A model generated the notes under the pieces. The model was not told the DNA's origin. It saw nothing but the letters and a program-made list of their open reading frames with translations, and searched no databases. Shown one piece after another: positions 45,701-57,700 of a stretch of 64,000 nucleotides of DNA; position 1 is the stretch's first letter, and each line of letters starts with the position of its first letter. The position numbers and the translations under genes were made by a program. The stretch covers positions 116,022 through 180,021 of the forward strand of contig JASAND010030839.1 of assembly GCA_030248195.1 (NCBI GenBank), in the 5' to 3' direction. The DNA comes from Trissonchulus latispiculum. Lineage: Eukaryota; Nematoda; Enoplea; Enoplida; Ironidae.

Positions 45701-48700
45701 TGTTTTGCCAAAATTCGGGATGATTTTCTAGTGACTTCGAAAATCCATCTTTCGGGTACTCTGAAGAAATAACAACATTTACACAAAAATGCGTAGGCAA
45801 TAGCAGAATAGCTATGGTGAATATAAAGCATAATGCTCGTCATTCTTTAGAATATGATATTTCATTTCTGAACGTAAATGTGTTATTGCAGAACATCTTT
45901 CTTTTGGAATGATCCGGGCAATAACAAAATTTTGTTACAGTATGGACATTGCAGTCAATGTTTTAGTCAATAGGAAGGTTATTTCGTAGAGAACAGTTTA
46001 GAGAATTTCACAGGCCTGAATTTTCAGGCGTGACCTAGCCCGGCCCGTAAAAACTTCACCTCGGTCAGTTAGAAAAATTTTCGACCTCGGCCCCGTTAGC
46101 TCAAACCCGGCCTCAAAAGTTAGCGGCCCGGCCCGGGCCCGTTCTTGCTAATTTCTACCGTTATCCATGATAAAAATAAGGGTTTAAGATCAATAAAATT
46201 GTATTCCTCATCGCAGTTTCCGTTTTAAACAACTTCTCGTAGCTCATGTATGTTTTCAGTGATTAAGAAAAGTCAGCGGATCCGGTTAGCTGATTCAAAT
46301 ATTAAATAAATATTAAATATAAATATTAAAAATAAATTATGTACATGGTGCACCGTTTAGCGGGGGTGTGCAAAAGGGGTCCCCGTCTGGGGGTGGTCGC
46401 CAACAGCCAATCCGATTCAATCAATCTTAGCCTGACTTGGTGACCCCCACATACGAGGAACTCTTCTGCCTACCCATCACCTCTAAACGTGGACCTGATT
46501 TGCCCCCCCCACCAAACTTGGGTTATGCTTTTCGAACCCCTCCCCACCAAACGAGGGAACATTCGCATATTGTGGTCGGAGCACCGTAATACACAATGCC
46601 AAGAAGAGGAATCTTCTAGTGGCTTACTCTCCTTCTTATACATAGCGCAATTATGCTCTCTTGATCTTATGATATTCTTCCTGTAGGTGCGGCTCATGGG
46701 GACAGTCTCTCGTCGGCTGATCAAGAGGTGTGTCGCATTTCTGACATTGACCTTTTAGATATTCAGGAATGCGGGAGGAGATCTACTCCGTCCAATGAAA
46801 AAAATGACAACCGTGCTGCTTGATGCTTTCTCCTTGCTTTGAAATGGTCTGCGAACCTTGTTTGATTTGAGGTGATCTGCGAACCTTTATGTGAATCAAG
46901 GTTGCGACATTCATACTTCCTTTCTACTGTATTCAACTTGTAATCAATTTTTCCAATTCAATTCATTGCTTTTGCATCAATCACCAATGCCTTGTCACTA
47001 GTTAATTTCTGCAAATGGGATACTTGGCAGTCTCGTGGTATCATTCCAGACTCAACTTTCTCTCACTCAGAAGGTGTCAGTCTTGCTTAAAGAGGTCGCA
47101 ATGCTGGGTTCCTGCCACATCTACATACGTAAATGGGATACCCCGATGCTTAGCAGCCGTGGCGGTGATATCATTAAAATCACTATCCTTGGCAAATAGA
47201 TTAACAAATAGGCAACGCTCCATAGTGACACAGATCTCCACGGTTGCAAATTTCCATGTTTGTCAGTTTGACCACTAGTCATCTAACGAATTTCCTTGCT
47301 AGCATATTGATTGGTACTACCGAGATACTACTGTCGGCTCCTTTGCCACTGCTCTCCCATCGCTGTAGGTTATCCTTAGCATTAGGTATTGGTAATTTTT
47401 GTTCAGGTCAAGCATGTAGTATTCTTTTGGTACGAAGATCAGGTATGGGATATTGCTGGTTTCAGGATTTAGGGAATAAGTTTCAGCCACGTTGCCGCCC
47501 TTTACACTGACCTGAGTTGGAGGTAGCGAAAATAAATCCATTTCGGACTTAATGCCGGGTTAGATTAGCTTAGACTTGTTAAGAGTATTACCATAATTTC
47601 ATATGGTGGGTTTTTATGGGTTGTTAATATGGTGCTCCAATCTCTTAACTTTACGTCTATGGTGTCTGGGACCAATGCATTCTCCTTGGATCTATTAAAG
47701 TAATCACGTGCTAGATCCCAGGCTGTTTCAATGGAATGCCTGCCTGCATCTAGACCTACTCGACGTACAATTGGTCGGCCAAATAAAGCGTATAATTCCT
47801 CTCAGGAGAATGCATAGTCCATCTATTCTCTGATGCAATTGATCGGCATAGAAAACAGACCCTCTCTGAATCAAGAGGAGGTGCTGGTCTTCAGCGGTCT
47901 CCGAATGCTACCTTGTCCTCATCTTTCTTGAAATGTAACTTGATAACTATACTACCCCACTCAAAGTGTACACTTTTGTCAATATGATTGTTTATATGGA
48001 CTCTAATGCTATTGATTACATGCTTATTCACGGGGACGTAGTGAGGTTCAGTAGAGTGCTGAATGGTGTTCCCTTACTCCTCTATTACCTAGACTATTGC
48101 CAGAGGTTACCTCACTACTGCCAGAGGTTACCAGTAGTTGTACCCACCAGATGTCCTTTCATGATGCTACAACGGACTTCAACGTACTTCGGACTTAATG
48201 GTAGTTGAAGCAGTGTGGAGATTACTAGAACGTAGGACTTACTTGTCCTCAGTGAATATCTCTGCTCACACCATAGGCTGGATCAACGCTGAATTTCTAA
48301 GAGTCAAAGCCAATCATGTGTACAATGATAGGAGCAAATTGAATATATCCGAATTTAGGTCTTTTAATGTATTCTGGGCTTATATGAAGTATAGGATTTC
48401 AGTGGGGAGACGAAACGTATAGGAGGTGATTCCTAACGTTCATTAAGAATTTGCTGGTAAGGTTGATGGTGATCAGTTCATAAAGGTTATGGAGTCTCCG
48501 CAAGTGTAAATTACTAACTGCTCTCTCGTCTACCTCATATAGGACTATAGTGAATGTGTCTGCATTAGAGATAATGGTTTTAAGGTGAGAAAGTAGATAA
48601 AAACCAACCTTTGCAACAGACCCCCCTGCCACGTAGACAGAAGGGGAGCCAATTGCTTCTGTAGTGGATATAGGTACATATTGTATATGTGTGTGTGTGT

Positions 48701-51700
48701 AACGCTCAACACTTCTTCTTTCGCCTAGCTATGTGCCAGCTTGTTGCCACAAATGCACTAGTTGGTCGGGGAAGGTTGGGTTGGGCTGGGTCTGTTATTC
48801 TATTGGGAGTTCCCCATTTTACATGTAGGTGTTACACTGTAATTGGTTGGGAGGGTTTACCTAAGCCCCGCCTCCTGGGGGGTCTCAAATATTTCTCTCC
48901 CTTCCCAACTCAGTGTTGGGTTTCCTTTGTCTAGTTTGGTTGCCTTTCTCCCCTTGTAGTATTTGTTGTGTGCATTCGCCTCTGGGCTCCCTTGTCAACA
49001 CAGTTGGGTCCCCCACCCCACCTGTATTTCCGCGCTCTCCCGGCTCTGTGTGTAAGGTATTATTGTTCCTTGTACGTATTTGTAACAGCCAGTACGGCCT
49101 TGTATTCCAACGTATATTATCATTATACTTATTATACTTGTATTGTGTAATTTCCATCTATTATAACAGTGTCATTCCGGCCTACGCGCCATTATTAAAC
49201 CGCATTTATTAATTGTGTTGCTAGGGCTTTATTTAGGAATAGCTAGGTTAGTTTGTACGTGTAACATCTGTTACTGGCGAGGCTACCCCGGACTGGCTCT
49301 TGATCGGCCAGGCGCGTTTATCCATTGGGCGCAGTTCCAGTAGCAAGTCGTTGGTAATTCGCTATAATTACAACACTTCCGCTACATTAGTCTGCCAGGA
49401 CGTAATCTGGTTCTTCTGGGCGTATTTTTTTCTCTTCTTTACGGTTTCGCTTGGCGATCGGGAGAAAAGGCAGTACGCCGCTCCCCAACGATTTCGGTTC
49501 GACCTGTGACTACCTGGAATTTTTCTGAAGCGACAACTGGAATTTGGAAAGGCAGTACGCAGCTCCTGAGATTCGAACCTACGTTTGTTTCGCGACTTTT
49601 CTTCGTCAGAAGAGTCATATCAGGATCGACGCTAGCGAACGTTCGTCCTGCAATTGTCTGCGCCGTTTTTTACGAATCTACGTACCTAACTTTCGCTTTC
49701 CTACGCTTACGAGAGTGAAATCGCCGGTATTTTTTGTAATTTGTCTGGGTTTGTATACGTACGTATTGTTTCTCCTTTTATATTTTTGTACTGTCTAGTA
49801 CTGTAACCGGCCTAAACGGCTACGTAGCTTTTGTCCTTTGGTCATTGTTACTGTATACGTATATAGGCTGTAAAAATTTCTATATCCTTTGTCTACGTAC
49901 GCCCAAATTTATATACACAGCTGTATAACGTTAGTCTGTCTACACATTTTTGTACAGGTCATTGCCTTTGTGTTCACGTTATACATTAGTCTTATCTATC
50001 CAGTACATTAGTCTGTGTATATTTTTGCCTCGTATTCTGATCTCTGTATAATTCTTGTGTTTTTCTCTTTTAGGGTACACTATTTGAGATAATTTAGGGA
50101 CCTTTTTCGGGATTATTTTTCTGAGATAGGTATAATTTTCTTTATAATCATTATAATTTTATTTATTATCAATTTTTAATTCGTAACCTGGTTTCTTCTT
50201 TGTAATTTTCTTCTTATAATTATACTTGTCTAATTTTATTTTCTCTTTTAGGTCTCGTAAGTCCCTACTTTTTCTGTCTAATTTTAATAATTATCTTTAA
50301 TTATGTGTTCTCATTTTAATTTCCATTATCTTGGGGTACGTACGTATATTTGTGCTGTGCTTTTTATTCAAGTACTTCAGATAAGAAATTTTCTTTGGTC
50401 ATGGAGAAGCTACCCGAGAGACGTACGTCCAGACGCTTGCACGAAAAAGCCGTGCGAGAAGCCTCACTTGCCAATAGACGAGATCTGGAATCTTGTGGTT
50501 CATCATGCGTGGGCTGTCCGTCCATGCGTCCGAAGTCGAATTCTGTCAACGCCAAGCCTTCGAAGCGTCTGACGACGCAGCTGGCTCGTACCAGGGCAGA
50601 TTCGCTCCCCTCGAAACCGGTCAGTTCGACCAATCTGGCTCCCTTTCCTGATTTCGTTGGTCATAATCGTCAAAGTGGCCGTCGCGAGTCCACTTCGTCA
50701 TCCGTGTCGACGGAATTCGGCAGCGCTCGTGACGTATTCGACGATCCTGGGAAGAAATCACCCAGTACGGGCCGGACGCTGATTCCCTAGCGAACCTCGA
50801 TCCTACGCAAACTCAGCCTGCCGGCCTGTCAGGCCAAATTCCCCCTCAGCATTCGTTTATCGATCGTCCACTGCCGAGCCTTATCTGGAACGTGGTCTCC
50901 GACGCCATCGACAATCCTGGTCCCAGTCTCCAATCGAGCCCTGGGGACCGGAGGGTCATCCTGCGGGATCCACTTATGGGACAATCGCCCACTTCTGCTC
51001 CGGTCTCCCCTTCAGGAACATTTTTATCTCTCGGGAACCTAGAAACTGGAGGCCTGGCTGCCCAGGCTGGCCAACTGGTTCGCCCAGCTCATTCTTCTGC
51101 GGGGCTGGCGGACCTGAATCTGGACTTTGACCTGAGTCTGAACCTGGGTCTTTTTCCACTTATTGAGCCATTTTCTTCGAACGGGACTATTGTAAATGCC
51201 TGGTCTCCCACGGATGAGCACCGTCTCTCCTGGGATCCATCTGCTTTGGGAGGACGCTGGACTGGCTTTGACCCACCGGTGAGTCACGGTTCTAATTTTG
51301 GCGTGACGCTGGGGGCTCCCCCCTCGGTGTCTATAGGCCCTATATTTGACACTAATTTGACTGTACACACGCCGCGGGCGGCGTACCAGGGAACTCTGTC
51401 CCGAATTCAACAGCAGCAACGGGGAGCGGAATTCATCCTGACCGTAAATACCCGAGCGTCCACGAATCGACAGCCAGCTCGGTTATGGCCCTCTACCCCA
51501 TTGCGGACTTCATCACCGTTACCTCGTCGGTCGCGACGTCCGTTGGCCCTAAACCTGGGATCACACTCTGGTCAGCCGTTGACCAGGCCCAGGTTCTCTT
51601 CTGAATCGTCAGAGGAGGACGTGTCTACGTCAGTTTTACCGGCTCAAGCAGCCTCACCATCTTATTCGGCGCCGGTTCGACTGGGCGCGGCCGTCCATAT

Positions 51701-54700
51701 GGTTCAGATGTCGCCTGACACGGTACGTATGCTGAACGATTATACGAAATGGTTCAGATCGATAAATACCTTTAAGGGCAGAAAAAGCACGCTCGCTCTG
51801 TCAATCTGGCTTGACATGTTCGAAAGCACTTTTCGAGCCAGCGGTGCTAAAGACGAACTCAAACAGCCGCTTTTATGGTATTTACTCGATGATTCCATCA
51901 AACAGGATCTGGCCGGCCAGTCGACCGACTCCTACGCAGAACTGGTTTCCGTCTTGAAACAGTTCTACGAACCGATCGCGAAAACTCCCGACCAGTACGC
52001 TCGCGAGTTCTTCGAACGTCAGCAGCACTCGTCGGAGGCGAGTCACGAATACCTCAACGAACTACGTACTCTTGCTTGCAAGGGTTTTCCTAACGAAGAT
52101 CCCAAATCCAGGGAACTGAAAGTGGTCGAACGCGCTTCGCGTGGCCTCAAAGCGTCTTTACGTTCAAAAGTCGCTAGATCGTTCGCAGGTGCTCGTTATT
52201 GGGACCATAACAACCCGAATGACATCATTACGCGTGCGGTTCGTATTTTACAGATGGTCGAGGAAGGTGACCCGCAATCACAGCTGGAAGCCGTAGCTGC
52301 GATTTCGAAGGGATCTGATCAGTCCATTTCGAATGTGGATACGTATCCTTCGTATATCCGCAACGTGACAACGTGACAACGTGAGACCTGCAACGTCAAA
52401 TGCAGATTCTCCAGAACCTGGAAAGCGACCGTGACAGTGGGAGCCGCCGAAGCTGAAGGCATAGGTCGTGGCAGCGTCGAAGAACCAGGTTCGACTGAAG
52501 TCGCTGGAGCAGCAGTGGTCACTGCTGGAGCTTGGAGTCCTGGACCAGAAGATGTAATGACCGGTCCAGACTGCAGTTTTCCCAAAGGTGTAGACGTCGT
52601 GGCTGTCGATGGACTGGGTTGAGCCGATGAGTAGGTTATTGGCTGATTTCGCCGGTCGCGTGGGTCACCCGTTCCTGGCACGTAGTGTGTGAGCGGAGGG
52701 GTTTCCCTAGGAGTTGGTGGAAGTGACAACTCCTGTTGAAGCCGACGAAGGGTGACAATTAGAGGCTCTTCCGCTTCCATGGCCGACATATTGATAGAGA
52801 CAGTGACGTCGTCGCTGGACGACAGGGAGGGGGAACGCTGTAACTGTTCCTCCTGATGGGCATATTCCCAGGCCTCGTCCTCGCCCATGTTCCCAGGTGT
52901 TCGATTTGGATCGGAAGGGTGGACCTTTCCCGTGACCAATGAGTACAGATTAAAGTCCAAGCCATCGCAACGGCGGCGCAACAACGGCAGCGCCAAGCCA
53001 AGATAGCTTTGCAAGAGGGACATCAGGGGTACCCATAGGATTTCCCGGTAAGGGGACGCCCGGTTTCCACCCACATGAGCAGGAACCAATAGAGACCAGG
53101 CGAACTGTCCAATATAATCCGAGATCCGAGGACCCTGTTGCGTAAGATGCGTCCGCATCGTGCGTTGCAACATGGCCTGATCATCGGTAGGCACTCCGCA
53201 GAATCGGGCCAGTCGTAGAATGTCGTGGAGGCATCCGACCGTGACGAAATACACCGTTTCTGGCGGTTGCAGAAGCATCCGCAAACAGTGCAGTACGGGA
53301 TAATACTCAGTAGTCGAGGCCAGGATTTCGCCAACCAGAATTAGATAGACCGTTGGATTGTCCGAGGGGACAGGGCCGGCAATTTGAATGGTGGTGATGA
53401 TACGTTAGAGTCTGGATCTGGAAAGCACCTTGCCGCCGGTGGTCCGGCAGAACCCCTGCAGCGCCCCACGCCCAGGTGCCCCCGTCCCCGCGGGTCCCCA
53501 GGGCCAAGGAACTGCCGGGCAACAAATGGCTTTCATACCCCTGGCTCCTCAATGGGGCCCAACTCCTATACCGGAGACCCGGGTCATCCTTCGGGTGTAC
53601 CATTCCCCCTTCCAGGAAATCGGGTTTTTTAGTGGCGGGCCCGGTAAACCGGGCTATTGGGCTCGCCTCTTACTGCTGTCCGGTGACATTGAGGAAAACC
53701 CTGGCCCAAGATGGCCATGCCCCGTTTGCAAGTGAAACGCGGCTCATAATTGTGTACAATGCAGTCGGTGCAGCCAATGGACCCACAAACGATGCTCAGG
53801 CCTCAGGTCCCTGGCCGAGTATAACAGTAACTGGCTATGTCCTCCGTGTACCTCTCAGCCGGCTGTAGGCGTTGGCTGCCATCAGCCTACTGCCCTCCCT
53901 CACCTCCCTGTCCCACCGGCTCCTCCTCCTCCGCGCCAAATCTATTCCCCACAGCCAATCCCTCAAAATCCACCCCGCCCCCTCCAACCAGCTCTGGCCG
54001 ACAGGAGGTCAGGTGTATCCCCACACCATGCCAACCCTCCCAGTCCTCCCCCTCCAGTCAGGGGGCGAACAGGCGCCCATCCGGCCCCTAAAAACTCCCT
54101 ACGCATCCTCCAATGGAATGCTGGCGGTGTAAAATCCAAAGTGGCCTGGCTACAGAAGCAGATGGCCGACCTAAAAATGGATATTGCGGCTATACAAGAA
54201 TCTCACTTCAGGGATGGCCAACCACTCCCCAAATTCCCAGGCTATACCATCGAGGCTCAGAACAGAACTACGGGCAGAGCTGGAAACGCGGTGAAAGGTG
54301 GCGGTGCCGCTATCCTGGTAAAATCAGACATTAACTACACCAGGTTAAATGATCAGATAACAGCACCGGCGGATGCCGCCACAGATGCTGTGTCACTGAA
54401 ACTCCATCTAAAAGGTGGAGATCTGAAAGTTACCTCAGTCTATGTGCCGCCTATTCAGCGGCAAGCTGAAGAACAGAGGACACAACGGTTTGACCCATAT
54501 CGACTCCCTGTCGATACCAACTCCATCATCTGTGCCGATTTCAACGCCCACTGTGAATCATGGGAACCCGGGCGTCGAGGAGACGAGCTGGGCGACCTGA
54601 TCGAAGAATGGGCCATCCACTCACACCAGCACATCCTGAATGACGGCACTCAAACCAGACCTCCAGCAACCGCCCAGGAAGCAGGCACTGCACCTGATCT

Positions 54701-57700
54701 CAGCCTATGCCACTCAACCAGGGCGGCAATGATTCAGTGGAAAGTCCTGGACAATACGCTGTCGGACCACCTGCCCATCCTGCTCACAGTCAATCTGCAC
54801 CATGGACCCGGTCGGACCAAAAGACCACCCCAAGCGCAGTGGTCTTACGCAAAGGCTAATTGGCCTAAATATCAACAGCTAATTGCAGATTCCCTCGCCC
54901 ACAGTCTCCCTGTCAAGGACATTGGAGTTCACAGAGCCTATAACCATTTTACCAAAACGGTACTCAGGGCAGCCGCAGCAGCCATCCCCCGCGGCAGCCG
55001 AAAGGTGGTGGTCCCATGGAGGAGCAAAGAAGCAGAAGAGGCCCTGGCAAAGTGCAGGCAGGCGAAGCAGGAAGCTGAAACTGATCCAACCCTCCGACAC
55101 AAGTGGACGGAAGCAAGAAGAACTGCTCTGGCATTAATCAGGGAACAGAAGAAGAACCGGTGGCAGACATTCGCCTCTACTCTGAATGCTCACTCTGATC
55201 CGAAGAAGATATGGAATGTAATCCATTCCATTGATGGAAGATCTCAGAAAGAAAAACCCAACGAGTCAATTCGTACAGCCTCCGGTCGGCTGCTAGAAAC
55301 AGATCAGAAAAAGGCAGAAGCCTTCATCAGTCAATTTGCCCGAGTCAGCTACTCGAAACCAACCAAAGCTGACCGGAAAATCAACATTGCCAATAAACAA
55401 CGCCTAAAGAATGACTGCCAATGCACCGGCACGCCAGACCAAACCCACAGTATGTGTGGGCCGTTCACTAAATTGGAACTGGATCTTACTATTAAGAAGC
55501 TGGCCGCGAAGAAATCTCCAGGAATGGATGCGATCTCAAACGAAATGCTCAAAGCCCTCCCAGAAGCAGGCTTTACCTACCTGCTAGATATCTACAATGA
55601 GTCATGGAGATCAGCGGTTATCCCCCGTGCCTGGAGGCATGCCCTGATTGCCCCAATTCTGAAGAAGGGAAAGCCAGCCTCTGACCTCAGCTCCTATCGA
55701 CCTAATAGCCTTACCAGCTGCGCCGCAAAGGTTATGGAACACATGATTAAGTCCCGCCTGCAACATCAACTGGAAGCCAGAAACCGTCTGCACCCCTGCC
55801 AGTCGGGCTTTCGACAACTGCACAGCACGGAAGACCATATCTCCAGACTGATCCAATCAATATCGGATGGATTCCAAAATCGGCCTCCGGCGAAGAGGAC
55901 TGTTCTGACACTTATCGACTTTGCGAAGGCGTTCGACACAGTGAAGCGGCATTTCCTGATCCACAAGCTGGACCAGCTAGGAGTGCCTGTGTGCTACAGC
56001 AAGTGGATTAAATCCTTTCTGTCAGACAGGAAAGGACAAGTCCGACTGAACAGCGCCACGAGTAAACCTAAAATCTTTCACCATGGCGTGCCGCAAGGTG
56101 CTGTGCTGTCGCCACTCCTGTTCATCATTTTTATCAACGATATTCTGCAAGATCTGCCTGAAGGAGTCGAAGCATCAATATATGCAGATGACCTAGCTCT
56201 TTGGGTCTCCGACTCCGATGTCAAAGCTGCTGAGCAGCTGCTCCAGCAGGCTCTGGAGAAGATAGAACAGTGGTCGAAGAAATGGAAGCTCCTGATCAAC
56301 GCCGATAAGTGTCAGTCCTGCCTGTTCACCACTCACAATGCGCAGTCCAAATATCAACCAGCTCTCACTCTGAACGGCACTCGAATACCTCATGATCCTA
56401 ATCCAGTGTTCCTTGGGGTCAAACTGGACTGGAATCTTGGATTTGGACCGCACGTGCAGAGCCTCCGACAACGTTGCCGGCCTAGACTCGCTACCCTAAG
56501 TGCCCTAGCTGGAAGAAACTGGGGTCCGGATAAAGAACAGCTGAGAACCATCTACATTGCCTACATACGCTCCCTCATTGAGTATGGACTGGGGGCCTGG
56601 TACCCATGCCTGGCCAAAACCAATGTCAATCGACTAGAAATAATCCAGAATCAGGCAATCAGAACAATAACCGGATGCCTCCAGGGCACCCCCACTGCTC
56701 ATGCGCGTGTCGAGGCCGATTTAATCCCAATTGATCTCCGAGCACAGGAACTCACCGCATACAATTATGAAAAGGCATGCCGTCTCCCGGCTGATAATCC
56801 ACGACGAAGAGCCGCCACTGCCCTGGCCCCCCGACCGAGACTTAAGTCCCACACTTCATGGCGAGAAACTGGTCAAAAGTTGGTAACTGACGCAGGACTT
56901 GCTAACCTGCCAAAGGAATCACTGACCCTACCTTCGGCAGCCCCATGGAGAGGGCACCACTCTATCAATATCTACACAGACCTTGGCTCAACGGTACCGA
57001 AACGCTGCACCAGTCCAGCTGAACTGGCCAAACTAGCCAGTGAAACTCTAAGCCGTCTACCACCAGCCCAAGTTATCATCTGGACGGACGGGTCAGCTGT
57101 GGACTCCTACCGAAACGGAGGTAGTGCAGCTAGAGTAGAAGACGCTGAAGGAAATGAAATCCAAACCATCAAGAAACCGGCTGGACTCTTTACCTCAAGT
57201 TACCGTGCGGAGCAGCTCGCCATGAAGCTTGCCCTGGAATACGCTGAGAAGGGCTTCGGAGGACAGCTTATGGACCTAAGAATCTGCAGCGATTCCAAAT
57301 CCCTGTTGCAGAAGCTGGCTTCAGGGCCACAGTGCCAAGAAACGGTACTTGGAAACGACATCTGGAACTCCCTGCTAACAATCGCGGAAAGAGGCACTAG
57401 TATTACACTTCAGTGGGTCCCAAGCCACTGTGGAATCAACGGAAATGAATATGTGGACCTGGCAGCTAAAGAAGCCGCCAAGCTGGATCAGACCGCTACA
57501 GCTATCGACTTTTCTACTGCAAAGGCAGCAGTGAAAAGGTCAATCAAAAACAAGCTACACGATTCCATGAATGATCCGTCCATAACCACAATATATCCGA
57601 ACCTCAAGGCACCTTCACTCTCCGAGGAAAATGGACTAACCAGAAGGGAACGCTCCCTTCTGTCGCAGCTTAGATGCAGAGGCCATTGCAATCTCCTGGC

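Noticed and set aside
47015..47510. Plus-strand frames of 87-88 codons
   Set aside because: They are antisense to the Polinton-like minus-strand frames, which carry the recognisable sequence.
53430..53525. Upstream TTG start for the LINE protein
   Set aside because: ATG 53526 is in frame, close to the 5' end and keeps the 2A motif with its hydrophobic lead; no need for a TTG start.
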